A DNA stretch of 64,000 bases, from contig JACCEO010000010.1 in NCBI GenBank assembly GCA_013416485.1, forward strand, positions 1 through 64,000, in the 5' to 3' direction. The notes below the pieces were generated by a model that was given only the letters and a program-made list of their open reading frames with translations, did no database searches and was not told where the DNA came from. How positions within the stretch are numbered: position 1 is the first letter of the stretch; every line of letters starts with the position of its first letter. Source of the DNA: Alcaligenaceae bacterium. GTDB taxonomy: Bacteria > Pseudomonadota > Gammaproteobacteria > Burkholderiales > Burkholderiaceae_B. The position numbers and the translations under genes are program-made. Below, in pieces: positions 18,481-27,506 of this stretch.

Positions 18481-19203
18481 ATGAATCCACCACCTATACA
18501 GTTATTAGTTGTCGATGACGACCTGCTTACCTGCGCACGGCACCAAGCTTATTTTGAATCCCAAGGCTATGCTGTCAGTATTGCCCATCATGGCGATGCC
18601 ATGTGGCGGATTATTCAAAACCAAACCATTGCCCTGATACTACTTGATGTCGGTCTGCCTGGTAAAGACGGCTTGGAGCTTGCTCGTGAGTTACGCGCTC
18701 ACGACAGCAATCTAGGCATAATTCTAGTCAGTGCGCGTGACGACGACATCGATAAAATTGTGGGTTTAGAATCTGGTGCCAATGACTATGTCACCAAGCC
18801 TTTTAACTCACGGGAATTGTTGGCGCGCGTAAAAAACGTATTACGCGTAACCCAACAGCAACAAGCGACTCAAACCGGTACGCTACGTTACTTTGGCCCC
18901 TGGGTGTTAAATATCACACACAGAACACTGAAAGGGCGCGATGGCGCGCATATGATGCTGTCCCGTGGCGAGCTAGACTTATTAACCACACTGGCACTGG
19001 CTTCTGGTGCCATTTTAAGCCGTGATCGTCTAATGCATAGCATCAGCCAACGCGCTTGGGAAGCTTCTAGCCGGACCATAGATGTGCTGATATCCAGGCT
19101 ACGCACCAAGCTAGAAGACGACCCCCGCAACCCACAGTGGATAGTTACTGTACGCAATCAAGGCTATGTGTTAATGACGAGTAGCAAGCAACCTAGCACG
19201 TAA
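18481..19203 (+). CDS. torR: TorR-like OmpR-family response regulator
   Basis: A 240-residue regulator: receiver domain with the DDD acidic pocket, phospho-acceptor Asp in LLDVGLPGKDG, Thr/Ser in LVSARDD and Lys in YVTKPF; then a C-terminal winged helix ending in SSRTIDVLISRLRTKLEDD. The stretch DDIDKIVGLESGANDYVTKPF is very close to E. coli TorR. Together with tor-box-like repeats before torA this suggests it activates the TMAO reductase gene. ATG at 18481 is chosen over TTG at 18472. Its 3' end overlaps the convergent kinase gene by 33 bp. Confidence 0.82.
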   Translation: MNPPPIQLLVVDDDLLTCARHQAYFESQGYAVSIAHHGDAMWRIIQNQTIALILLDVGLPGKDGLELARELRAHDSNLGIILVSARDDDIDKIVGLESGANDYVTKPFNSRELLARVKNVLRVTQQQQATQTGTLRYFGPWVLNITHRTLKGRDGAHMMLSRGELDLLTTLALASGAILSRDRLMHSISQRAWEASSRTIDVLISRLRTKLEDDPRNPQWIVTVRNQGYVLMTSSKQPST

Positions 19204-20754
19204 AGCATCACAGCTAAGATGACAATAATGTTCAAGATCAGTCACCCACATCATGGCCTGTGCAAAAGATAATTCGGACTCCCCACGAACACGAGTCTGT
19301 AAGGCACGCGCTTGATCCGCCACAGCAATCATGCCTAAGTTGCCAGCAGAACCTTGCAACTGATGTGCACCATGCACCAACGCATTCCAATCTAGGCGTA
19401 CTGCATCGGAACTCATCTGGCTAATGCGGGTCGCCACCCCGGCACGAAATATATTCAATAACTCCAACAGAGTATCCATACCTAGGACTTCGATTTCCTC
19501 GGTCAAATACGTATCATCCAATAAACCAGGTTGATTGAACTTACCCACCTCCATAGAATCTGACGTAGACGCTTGATTCGCGCCCCTGGCAATGGCTTCT
19601 GGTGTCATCACTTGCTGTAATGCCTGGGATAAACCATGAGCGCTAAATGGTTTCGCCAAGAAAGCCGCCATACCTGCCTGCATAGCAAAGTCTTGTGCCG
19701 CACCAGAAACGTCTGCCGACATAATGATTACTGGTACTTGCTGATAGCGGCCTCCTTGCTGAGTAGCAATTCTTCTGGCTAAATCCACCCCGGTCATTCC
19801 TTGCAAATTCATATCCATCAGAATGACATCGGGCACATACGATACATCTTGCATAATTTGCACAGCTTGCCTGCCATCAGCCGCCACCAACGGGTGATGG
19901 CCATGCAAGGCCAAGTAACGTGTACATACCAAGCGATTGATTTCATCGTCCTCGACCACCAATACCGTTAAGCAGTGTTCTGGCATAGCATCTGTCATAG
20001 ACGAAATACTTGGTTCCGTCTCGGTTGTGCCGGCAACAACATCCATATCTAGCCGAAAGCTGACACTACTGCCCTGCCCATACTCACTGCTAAAGCTGAT
20101 ATCACCATTCATGGCATGGACCAAACGCTGACAAATGGCCAAGCCCAAACCTGTACCACCACGGCGTGTTTCAGGTTGGTCGGTAATCTGGACAAAAGGC
20201 TCGAAGACATCCTGACTGTGCTGCGGCGATAGCCCTATGCCGGTATCAGTAACCGTAAATACCAAGCGTACCTTTCCGGCGTCAGCACCTACTTGAGTAT
20301 CAACACTTACAGTCACAGTACCTTCGTCAGTAAACTTTATGGCATTGCCAATAATATTTAATAGAATCTGATTAAGCTTGCCCCGGTCACCCCGGAGCGT
20401 TACAGGAACCTGCGCTGCCACATCACGTATCAGTACTATGCCGCGTACTTGTGCCTGTATGGTTTGCAAGGCAAGCATGTCATCAATAATGGCACGTATG
20501 CTAAATGGCGCAGGATCAACACGTATTTTCCCTGCCTGAATACGGGAAAAATCCAACATATCGTCTACGATTTCCAGCAAGGTTCCATTCGCATAAGAAA
20601 TCATGCGGGCATACTCTTGTTGCCTTTCGTTCAGACCACTGGCTTGTAGCAAAGCCACTGCACCGCTAACGCCACTTAGTGGGGTACGCAGCTCATGACT
20701 TAACGCGGCAAGAAACACCATCATGCTATCGGAAATAAGCAGCTCCATTAACAT
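19171..20754 (-). CDS. torS: Sensor-less TorS-like hybrid histidine kinase
   Basis: About 527 residues. It begins almost directly at the H box (FLAALSHELRTPL, His near residue 20), then the N/G boxes (NIIGNAIKFTDEG, DTGIGL, GGTGLGLAI), a receiver domain (VLVVEDDEIN; Asp in ILMDMNLQGMTG) and a C-terminal HPt domain (HGAHQLQGSAGNLG). This is the HK-RR-HPt order of TorS, but the periplasmic, membrane and HAMP parts that make up the first ~430 residues of E. coli TorS are absent. The frame extends upstream only through the torA terminator to 20790, so the start must lie at or just after 20754. Probably a soluble or broken kinase. Confidence 0.72.
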   Translation of the reverse strand: MLMELLISDSMMVFLAALSHELRTPLSGVSGAVALLQASGLNERQQEYARMISYANGTLLEIVDDMLDFSRIQAGKIRVDPAPFSIRAIIDDMLALQTIQAQVRGIVLIRDVAAQVPVTLRGDRGKLNQILLNIIGNAIKFTDEGTVTVSVDTQVGADAGKVRLVFTVTDTGIGLSPQHSQDVFEPFVQITDQPETRRGGTGLGLAICQRLVHAMNGDISFSSEYGQGSSVSFRLDMDVVAGTTETEPSISSMTDAMPEHCLTVLVVEDDEINRLVCTRYLALHGHHPLVAADGRQAVQIMQDVSYVPDVILMDMNLQGMTGVDLARRIATQQGGRYQQVPVIIMSADVSGAAQDFAMQAGMAAFLAKPFSAHGLSQALQQVMTPEAIARGANQASTSDSMEVGKFNQPGLLDDTYLTEEIEVLGMDTLLELLNIFRAGVATRISQMSSDAVRLDWNALVHGAHQLQGSAGNLGMIAVADQARALQTRVRGESELSFAQAMMWVTDLEHYCHLSCDALRARLLATRH

Positions 20755-20758
20755 CAAA

Positions 20759-20779
20759 AGGCCCGGCAAAGCCGGGCCT
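20759..20779 (-). terminator. Rho-independent terminator of torA
   Basis: A perfect 9-bp stem AGGCCCGGC / GCCGGGCCT with a 3-nt loop, followed on the minus strand by TTTTGATG. It starts 30 nt after the torA stop and sits just before the first plausible start codon of the truncated kinase, so the kinase gene needs read-through or its own promoter. Confidence 0.85.
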
Positions 20780-20808
20780 GTTTCAAACAAACAAGTACGC
20801 TATGGGAC

Positions 20809-23469
20809 TTAGCCCGGTACAGCATCCTTGGCGTTTTTAGCCAAGAAATCTAGTACTAGCGCTTGTTCTTCAGGATTCAAACCAGCCCGCGGGAACATAC
20901 TTTCAGTAATACCGCGCCATTGGTTCATTGTAAAATCACCTGGTTCCCTAGCCACGTGGCACAGAGTACAGCGACCATAGAACAAATTTTCACCTGGCGT
21001 CATTTCTGCCAGTGTAGCGCCCTTAAGGTCATACGCACGTTTAGCCAAAGCCATAGCCGCAACATCCAGCTGTAAACCCTTACTTTCTTCGATTGCTGGG
21101 GGTTCAAAAGCACGGTTTTCCGACTCGGGGTCAGTACACTTTTTAAGGCTGGCAATACACGTATTGGCACTGGTCGCCTGGCTAAGACCACTAGCCGCCA
21201 CACTGGTTGTGATCATGTTAATAGAGCCACTGTTACAGCGCCCTTTGGAGTCCAGCTGTATCCAACCGCCTTCTTCCAGGCTAACCACGCCCTTCATGAT
21301 TTGATCAGTTACACGTGCACCAGCAATTACAGTACCGCGCTCGTTGAACAATTCAACCAGATCACCGTCCTTGATACCATTGGCTGCAGCATCTTCCTGG
21401 CTGATAAGTACGTGCTGACGCCCTTGTACATGTTCTTCGTTACGCACTTTGGTGTTAGCCATTTGTGAGTGCAGACGATTATAAGGGTGTGGGCTAACCA
21501 CGTGCACCTGACCAGGTTTGGCATTACCCAGATATTCAATGGGTTCTAAGAACTTAGGAATAGGAGGGCAATCAGGAATGTTGTAGCCATTAATGACTTC
21601 GCAATACAGCTCTATTTTGCCTGATTGGGTATGCAAGGGGTTTTTCACCGGATCAGTATAGAAATCACCATGACGCACCCAACGGTTCATTTGTTCGGGA
21701 ACGTCCAGTTTTACGTGTCCTTTTTCCCAGAACTCATCGAAAGGCACATCCGTGTCAGCGTTAGCGTAAGCATTCTTAAGAATATCTTCTACGCTTAAAC
21801 CTTCAGTGAACTGGAAACCTACACCCATCAGGTCACCCAAACGCTTAAAGATTTCGAAGTCATCTAAGCTTTCACCAAACGGTTCTATGACTTTACGCAT
21901 CGCGTAGATCTTGTCGTTACTGTAGGTACCACCGGTACTGATGTCGTCACGCTCTAGTGCTGATGTAGCTGGCAAAACGATATCAGCAAAACGTGAGGAA
22001 GCACACCACCAGGGATCTTGACAGATGTAGGTCTCGACCTGTTGGTTCATGGCACGCAGCAGTTCATTGGTATCTTGCTGGTGAGAAAACACGTTATTAC
22101 CAGCGGTATAGACCAATTTCACGTCAGGGAAAACATCCTCGACACCATCACGGGTATATTTACCACCTGGATTCAATAGCATTTCGCTAATGCGCGATGC
22201 GGGGCAGCGTGTAGTCAAAGGGTTACGCCCTTGAGGTATACCAATTGGCATGACTTTGGTGGACTGAGGCATACCGCCACCACCATAGTGCCAGCTAAAG
22301 CCAACGCCTTCACCGGGCTTACCAATTTTGCCTAATAATGCAGCAAAGTTCACAATAGCCCAGTGCGACATTTCACCGTGGTGAGCACGCTGCAAAGACC
22401 AACCTACAGCAAACTGAGTGCGCTTGGTGGCGAACTCTTCGGCCATTTCAATAATTTTCTGTGCAGGTATACCGGTAATAGCGGCTGCCCATTCGGGTGT
22501 TTTCGCCGGTGTGCCGTCTGCATCTTCACCCAGCAAGTACGGCAAGTACTTGTCGAAACCCACGGTGTACTTATCCAAATACGCCTGGTCGTGCTTTTTC
22601 GTGGTGTAAATGTGATACGCCATCGCCAAGAACAAGGCAGTATCAGTATTGGGCACAATTTTTACCCACTCAGACTCCATCGCCACATCGGTTGGGGTGT
22701 ACTGAGGGTTAATGGATAAGAATTTAACGCCTTTTTCTTTGATTTTCTGCCAGCGTGGGTACATCTGGTGATCGGCAACAGTAAATTCGACCCGGTTGTT
22801 TTTCCAGGGGTCGCAACCTATCCAGACCATAAGTTCGGTGTTGTCAGCCATGACCTCCCAGGCAGTCTGGGGAGAATACACTTCCATATCACCCATAATA
22901 TGGGGCAAGCTGACCTGTGATGCACCTGCAGAGTAGTCCCCGGTAGTTACCGAGTGGCCACCTATCAGGTTAAACAAACGCCCTTGCAACACCTGGGGAC
23001 GCAATAAACCAGCATGCGACCACCCACCATAAGAAGCGCTGAACAAAGCCTGATTACCGTGTTTTTCAGCAGTAGTCAGTATGGCATTGGCGGTTAGGGC
23101 TAAGGCCTCGTCCCAGCTAACGCGTACAAAGGCTTCTTTGCCGCGTAGATGTGGCTTGGTGTCACCGTTAGGGTTCGCCAGGTAGGACTTGCGCACCATA
23201 GGGTATTGCACACGGGTCTTATGGTAGACACGCTCTAGTAGACCTTCGGTCAGCATCGTGGTGGGCATGGCGTCGAGTTCAGGCAAAGGCTGAACCCCTA
23301 CCAACACACCATTTTTTACCACAGCCTTAAATGGTCCCCAGTGACTAGCGCTAGGAATCGTGATGGTGTCGGCTGCCAAGGCTTCATTGGCACCAAACCA
23401 CTGTAAACCACTAGCTGCTACGGCGGATGCCGCCGTAGTTTTCAAAAACTGCCTTCTATTGAGCTGCAT
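20809..23469 (-). CDS. torA: TMAO reductase TorA with a fused C-terminal cytochrome c domain
   Basis: An 886-residue periplasmic molybdopterin enzyme. A Tat signal (NRRQFLK, residues 4-10) is followed by the TorA/DorA-type catalytic domain; the molybdenum-ligand Ser is in GDYSAGASQ (Ser 180), and WSLQRAHHGE and QDPWWCASSRFADIVLPATSALERDD are typical of the family. Unlike E. coli TorA (about 848 residues) it continues into a short domain with a c-type haem motif CTLCH (834-838) and a TMNQWRGITESM segment resembling the mono-haem C-terminal domain of TorC. No torC or torD is nearby. It reduces TMAO or related N-/S-oxides (inferred from family). GGGGG precedes the ATG. Confidence 0.85.
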   Translation of the reverse strand: MQLNRRQFLKTTAASAVAASGLQWFGANEALAADTITIPSASHWGPFKAVVKNGVLVGVQPLPELDAMPTTMLTEGLLERVYHKTRVQYPMVRKSYLANPNGDTKPHLRGKEAFVRVSWDEALALTANAILTTAEKHGNQALFSASYGGWSHAGLLRPQVLQGRLFNLIGGHSVTTGDYSAGASQVSLPHIMGDMEVYSPQTAWEVMADNTELMVWIGCDPWKNNRVEFTVADHQMYPRWQKIKEKGVKFLSINPQYTPTDVAMESEWVKIVPNTDTALFLAMAYHIYTTKKHDQAYLDKYTVGFDKYLPYLLGEDADGTPAKTPEWAAAITGIPAQKIIEMAEEFATKRTQFAVGWSLQRAHHGEMSHWAIVNFAALLGKIGKPGEGVGFSWHYGGGGMPQSTKVMPIGIPQGRNPLTTRCPASRISEMLLNPGGKYTRDGVEDVFPDVKLVYTAGNNVFSHQQDTNELLRAMNQQVETYICQDPWWCASSRFADIVLPATSALERDDISTGGTYSNDKIYAMRKVIEPFGESLDDFEIFKRLGDLMGVGFQFTEGLSVEDILKNAYANADTDVPFDEFWEKGHVKLDVPEQMNRWVRHGDFYTDPVKNPLHTQSGKIELYCEVINGYNIPDCPPIPKFLEPIEYLGNAKPGQVHVVSPHPYNRLHSQMANTKVRNEEHVQGRQHVLISQEDAAANGIKDGDLVELFNERGTVIAGARVTDQIMKGVVSLEEGGWIQLDSKGRCNSGSINMITTSVAASGLSQATSANTCIASLKKCTDPESENRAFEPPAIEESKGLQLDVAAMALAKRAYDLKGATLAEMTPGENLFYGRCTLCHVAREPGDFTMNQWRGITESMFPRAGLNPEEQALVLDFLAKNAKDAVPG

Positions 23470-23534
23470 ACTGCCCCCTGCTAAATGCCTGTTTCAACAT
23501 GAAACCGCTAAGTAGCTAAGAGTGTAAACAAATG

Positions 23535-23565
23535 TGATGAACAGGCCAGTCTAAATTATGAACAG
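23535..23565 (-). promoter_or_regulatory. Two tor-box-like direct repeats before torA
   Basis: Read on the minus strand, CTGTTCATAA (23556-23565) and CTGTTCATCA (23535-23544) are direct repeats 21 bp apart, two helical turns. They match the E. coli TorR decamer CTGTTCATAT in 9 and 8 positions. A weaker TGTTTACACT lies at 23521-23530. They end about 66 bp upstream of the torA start. A GTTTCA-ACA-TGAAAC inverted repeat in the leader (23491-23505) is of unknown meaning. Confidence 0.75.
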
Positions 23566-23579
23566 TTACCCTGCTATTG

Positions 23580-24020
23580 TTAACCTTGGTTAACAATACG
23601 CTGACCGCGCTCATCGATTATGGCTTGGCCGTTTTCTTTGGTAAATGCCGCTTGTTGGGGCTGAGTCAAAATATCCAGAACCAGTTCACAAGGGCGACAC
23701 AAACGCGTACCGCCATCACTAACCACAAAGGGACGTTCAATTAGCACAGGATGACTATGCAATGCCTGAAGAAGCTGCTCGTCAGTTAGGTCCGGATTAT
23801 CTAACCCCAGTTCCAAATAAACCGTTTCTTTTGAACGTATCACCTGGCGTACGCTAAGACCTGAATTTTGAATTAATTCAGTCAGTTGCTGTACGGTGGG
23901 TGGGCTTTGCAGGTAATCCACAATCTGAGGCTGTATGCCTGCATTACGTATAAGAGCCAGGGTATTGCGGGAGGTACCGCATCTGGCATTATGATAAATA
24001 ATCGTTGTCGTCATTTTCAT
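23580..24020 (-). CDS. arsC: Arsenate reductase, glutaredoxin-dependent
   Basis: A 146-residue ArsC of the thioredoxin-fold, glutathione/glutaredoxin-coupled class. The catalytic Cys is in YHNARCGTSRNT, and the anion-binding arginines are in VRQVIRSKE, LIERPFVV and GTRLCRPCE, close to plasmid R773 ArsC throughout. It reduces arsenate to arsenite in the cytosol. The start at 24020 (MKMTTTIIYHN) is chosen by family length; upstream in-frame ATGs lack good ribosome sites. No arsR or arsB is adjacent; the divergent neighbour is an MFS carrier. Confidence 0.9.
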   Translation of the reverse strand: MKMTTTIIYHNARCGTSRNTLALIRNAGIQPQIVDYLQSPPTVQQLTELIQNSGLSVRQVIRSKETVYLELGLDNPDLTDEQLLQALHSHPVLIERPFVVSDGGTRLCRPCELVLDILTQPQQAAFTKENGQAIIDERGQRIVNQG

Positions 24021-24100
24021 ACAATAACATGCCATTTCGGTTACATTGAAGTCCCAGTTGCAACCCACTTCCTATGCCACTTCCTGAAGAAGCCATCACT

Positions 24101-25309
24101 ATGTCATCGCTTGCAAGACGTCTGTTATTGGGCCTGAGCCTGATGCTAATCGCGTTTAACTTGCGACCGGTATTCGCCAGTTTGTCGGTATTATTACCCG
24201 ATGTCATACGCGCAACCAGTCTTTCTTCAACGGGTGCAGGTTATCTGACCACCCTGCCCGTGCTGTGTCTGGGACTATTTGCCCCGCTAGCACCTCGTAT
24301 TTCACAGCGTATAGGCCCAGAGCGCACCTTGCTTGCGGTCTTGTTTTTCCTGGCCATAGGAACGGCACTGCGCGGCCTAGGTGATTTGTATTCATTGTTT
24401 TTTGGTACTGCCCTAGCAGGGGCTGCTATTGCCACTGCCAATGTCTTATTGCCCAGCGTAGTCAAACGAGACTTCTCGGATCGCCCTGCCTTAATGACAG
24501 GTCTTTACACCATGACCCTATGTGGCGGTGCTGCCGCTGCTGCCGCTTTTACATTGCCCATAACCCATAGGTTTGACGACTCCTGGGCAGCCGGACTGGC
24601 GATCTGGGCCATTCCCGCCGCCGTGGTATTCCTAATCTGGTTACCACAGTCTGTTCAAAGCCAGACTGGCGCTATACAAGTGCGACAGCAAGTACGTGGC
24701 TTATGGAAAGATGCTTTAGCCTGGCAAGTAACCTTCTTTATGGGCTTGCAATCGGCATTGGCATATTGTGTATTGGGCTGGATGGCACCCATTTTGCAAG
24801 ACAGGGGGCTTAGCGGCATAGACGCTGGGCTTATCGTTTCCGCATCCATTATGGTGCAAGTGATTACCTGCTTATTGCTTCCACCTTTGGCCGTCAGGTG
24901 TAAAAACCAAAGCTTGATCAATGCCAGCCTAGGCCTTATTGCGACCGTAGCGCTGTTAGGCGTATTTTTCGCACCGCTATCTACCATCTGGTTTTGGGCG
25001 ATATTACAAGGCATAGGCCAAGGCGGACTGTTTGCTATTGCCATGACGGTGATCGTATTGCGTTCACCGGACTCACATGTCGCAGCGCACTTGTCGGGCA
25101 TGGCTCAAGGCGTAGGCTATATATTAGCGGCATGCGCGCCACTATTAATCGGTGTGCTACATAGCTTAACAGGTGGCTACAACGCCTCGGGATGGCTGGT
25201 AGGTGCCATAGGCTTAGGGGTTGCCTACAACGGCTGGGGTGCGGGTCGCGCCCTGCAAGTCCAAGTTCACAGACAAACAGATACTATAGGCGCAACGCCA
25301 CCTATTTAA
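24101..25309 (+). CDS. MFS transporter of the CynX/NimT type
   Basis: About 402 residues and roughly twelve membrane helices. The opening LLLGLSLMLIAFNLRPVFASLSVLLPDV is the hallmark of the CynX / YeaN (NimT) branch of the major facilitator superfamily, which includes cyanate and nitroimidazole carriers; the substrate here is unknown. The start at 24101 has AGAAG 8 nt upstream; ATG at 24074 is an alternative. It is divergent from arsC, with about 80 bp between the starts, so a link to arsenic is possible but unsupported. Confidence 0.82.
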   Translation: MSSLARRLLLGLSLMLIAFNLRPVFASLSVLLPDVIRATSLSSTGAGYLTTLPVLCLGLFAPLAPRISQRIGPERTLLAVLFFLAIGTALRGLGDLYSLFFGTALAGAAIATANVLLPSVVKRDFSDRPALMTGLYTMTLCGGAAAAAAFTLPITHRFDDSWAAGLAIWAIPAAVVFLIWLPQSVQSQTGAIQVRQQVRGLWKDALAWQVTFFMGLQSALAYCVLGWMAPILQDRGLSGIDAGLIVSASIMVQVITCLLLPPLAVRCKNQSLINASLGLIATVALLGVFFAPLSTIWFWAILQGIGQGGLFAIAMTVIVLRSPDSHVAAHLSGMAQGVGYILAACAPLLIGVLHSLTGGYNASGWLVGAIGLGVAYNGWGAGRALQVQVHRQTDTIGATPPI

Positions 25310-25366
25310 CATCGATCGATGCGCCAAACACTCCTTCAGTACAGTCCCTTCAAACCAACCTACACA

Positions 25367-26089
25367 ATGACCCGTCGTCTTGTAGGCACTATATTGATCA
25401 TGACAACACTGCTGGCAGCTTGCACCAGCGTACCGAGTCCAGATGGTTCAGCAGGCCCGCAAAACGAAAGCATGTCGCTGGATCAGATGGCACAAACGGA
25501 TTTCAACCGTACTGTCACTATTGCTATGCGCGATAACCTGGACAGCCTTAGCCGCCTGCAAGAAAAACTGTATAAACGTAATCCTCAGGAATGGCGCAAA
25601 ACAGGTGCTATCGATTTAAACGCCGCTGTACAACAAGGGCGTGTGGCAATTACCAAAGGGCATCTACCTGACGAACTACAGGGTTTAAGCGACGTAGAAA
25701 TAGTATCGGTAGCTATGGACCCTGCCTATCAAGGTAATCGCGTCGCCGCCTTTGTCTCTGGGCTGGCTGACATGATAATACAAGCCCACGGAGGTAAAAC
25801 ACGCTTCTACGTGTCTGACTTCTTAGATGCTCAACATGTGCATAATGCGGCACGCAATGTGGAAGTAGCTGCCTGGCTATTATCCACCCGACGCCATCCA
25901 GACGGCACGCCGTTGCTATTAGCCAACGAAATTTCCCAAAACGGTACGAACTTAAGCTTTGAGCGGGAGTTTGGACAATTAATAGGCAGACTGGACCTGG
26001 TAGCCAATCTGTTAGACGAAAACCTGCGGCGAGTCGGTATCAACTATGTACAAGGCCTACTTTTCTTTAACTTTCTACCTGTACGCTAG
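25367..26089 (+). CDS. Lipoprotein of unknown function
   Basis: A 240-residue protein with a lipoprotein signal peptide (MTRRLVGTILIMTTLLAAC, lipobox LLAAC), so it is anchored at the membrane. The rest is helical and soluble, with NLDSLSRLQEKLYKRNPQEW and a conserved-looking YVSDFLDAQHVHNAARNVEVAAWLLSTRR segment. I recall similar hypothetical lipoproteins in related betaproteobacteria but no function. The start at 25367 is chosen because it gives a normal-length signal peptide; 25319 would place 16 odd residues ahead. Confidence 0.75.
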   Translation: MTRRLVGTILIMTTLLAACTSVPSPDGSAGPQNESMSLDQMAQTDFNRTVTIAMRDNLDSLSRLQEKLYKRNPQEWRKTGAIDLNAAVQQGRVAITKGHLPDELQGLSDVEIVSVAMDPAYQGNRVAAFVSGLADMIIQAHGGKTRFYVSDFLDAQHVHNAARNVEVAAWLLSTRRHPDGTPLLLANEISQNGTNLSFEREFGQLIGRLDLVANLLDENLRRVGINYVQGLLFFNFLPVR

Positions 26090-26161
26090 CTTCCCTTAGC
26101 GACGCGATAACGGTAGAGTATTAACACGCTGAATATGCTTAAACAATCAAGGGATCACAAA

Positions 26162-26494
26162 ATGAACAAACCATTAATTTCCACACTATTTTGCGCCTTG
26201 GTTACCCTTGCTGGATGCTCAAGCACCCCCATAGCTACTAGTACTAATAGCAGCCAAGACAGCGCATTTAACAACAATGCGACTAGCTCAAGCCTATGTA
26301 ATTCAGACCCTGTGCAATCCCTGCTGGGCAAAAACCCCAACCCCAGTGTAATGGCCCAAGCCAAACAGCTATCCGGTGCTAAGCAACTACGCACCTTATT
26401 ACCTGGGCAGGTCATGACCATGGAATACAACCCTGAACGACTAAATATACTGGTCGATGATGCGGATACCATTACCCGCATCAACTGTGGTTAA
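26162..26494 (+). CDS. I78-family peptidase inhibitor-like lipoprotein
   Basis: A 110-residue lipoprotein (MNKPLISTLFCALVTLAGC, lipobox LAGC). After a Ser/Asn-rich linker, the C-terminal ~50 residues fit the I78 inhibitor pattern: LRTLLPGQVMTMEYNPERLNILVD followed by the closing ITRINCG with the paired Cys. I78 proteins inhibit serine peptidases in the periplasm or outside. AAGGGA lies before the ATG. It is convergent with the dehydratase gene, 19 bp apart. Confidence 0.75.
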   Translation: MNKPLISTLFCALVTLAGCSSTPIATSTNSSQDSAFNNNATSSSLCNSDPVQSLLGKNPNPSVMAQAKQLSGAKQLRTLLPGQVMTMEYNPERLNILVDDADTITRINCG

Positions 26495-26513
26495 GCCATA
26501 GATCAACGATAAG

Positions 26514-27488
26514 TTAACAGTCTGCCGGCGCCAATAAGCCGGCATACGTTTTCAAATCCACATTGCCGCCGCTTAACAACACCCCTATACGTTGCCCTTG
26601 AACTGGCACTATCGAATGGATGACAGCGGCCGCTCCCAAGCAGCCTGTAGGCTCAACCACCATTTTCATGCGTTCTGCAAAAAATCTCATGGCCTGCACC
26701 AATTGCGCGTCGGTCACGGTAAGGATATCGTGTACATGGCGTTGAATTAACTGAAAAGTTAGATTTCCCAAGGCTGTGGTCAACGCACCGTCAGCAATAG
26801 AATGAGGCGCAGGAATCTGAACGATTTTTCCTTGGAGCAAAGACTGCTGGGCATCATTGCCACTTTCGGGCTCGACACCATAGACAGCGCAATCCGGGCT
26901 TAATGCCTGTGCCGCCAATAAAGAACCCGATAACAAACCACCGCCACCTAAAGGCACGTATAACCGATCCAGCTGGCCCACTTCATCTAGAAGTTCTTTA
27001 ACTGCTGTTCCCTGCCCCGCAATGACATCGGGATGATTAAAAGGCGGTATCAGGCTAAAACCGTGTTGCTTAATCAATTGTTGGGTAACCTGCTCACGGT
27101 CTTGCGTATACCTATCGTACTCAACGACCTGGGCCCCATACCCTAAAGTAGCTGTTTTCTTGATGGCCGGTGCATCGTGAGGCATCACGATGGTGGCCTT
27201 AATGCCTAATAACTGTGCTGCTAACGCCACAGCCTGGGCATGATTCCCAGATGAAAATGCCACAACACCGGCTTTACGCTGAGCTGGTGTTAAGTTAGAC
27301 AAGGCGTTATAGCCACCACGAAACTTGAATGCACCTATACGTTGAAAGTTTTCACATTTAAAAAAAACCTGTGCGCCTAATTGTGTATTCAGTGTGTGCG
27401 ATGTGAACACCGGCGTACGATGCGCCACACCGTGTAGAACCTGACTGGCACGAAGCACATCGTCGTAGGTGGGTAAATAAGCATGCAT
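26514..27488 (-). CDS. PLP-dependent threonine/serine dehydratase family enzyme
   Basis: A 324-residue fold-type II PLP enzyme. The Schiff-base Lys is in GAFKFRGGYN, the cofactor Asn loop is FSSGNHAQAVAL, and the phosphate-binding glycine loop GGGGLLSG. There is no C-terminal ACT regulatory domain, so it resembles catabolic threonine dehydratase, serine racemase or L-threo-3-hydroxyaspartate ammonia-lyase; the substrate cannot be fixed. It starts 18 nt after selD on the same strand and is probably co-transcribed, though no link to selenium is known. Confidence 0.85.
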   Translation of the reverse strand: MHAYLPTYDDVLRASQVLHGVAHRTPVFTSHTLNTQLGAQVFFKCENFQRIGAFKFRGGYNALSNLTPAQRKAGVVAFSSGNHAQAVALAAQLLGIKATIVMPHDAPAIKKTATLGYGAQVVEYDRYTQDREQVTQQLIKQHGFSLIPPFNHPDVIAGQGTAVKELLDEVGQLDRLYVPLGGGGLLSGSLLAAQALSPDCAVYGVEPESGNDAQQSLLQGKIVQIPAPHSIADGALTTALGNLTFQLIQRHVHDILTVTDAQLVQAMRFFAERMKMVVEPTGCLGAAAVIHSIVPVQGQRIGVLLSGGNVDLKTYAGLLAPADC

Positions 27489-27506
27489 GTAGGGAGTCGT
27501 CCTTAG

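Noticed and set aside
26523-26544. TGCCGGC / GCCGGCA hairpin as terminator for the I78 gene
   Set aside because: It lies inside the coding end of the convergent dehydratase gene and has only a weak T-run 4 nt later; not convincing.
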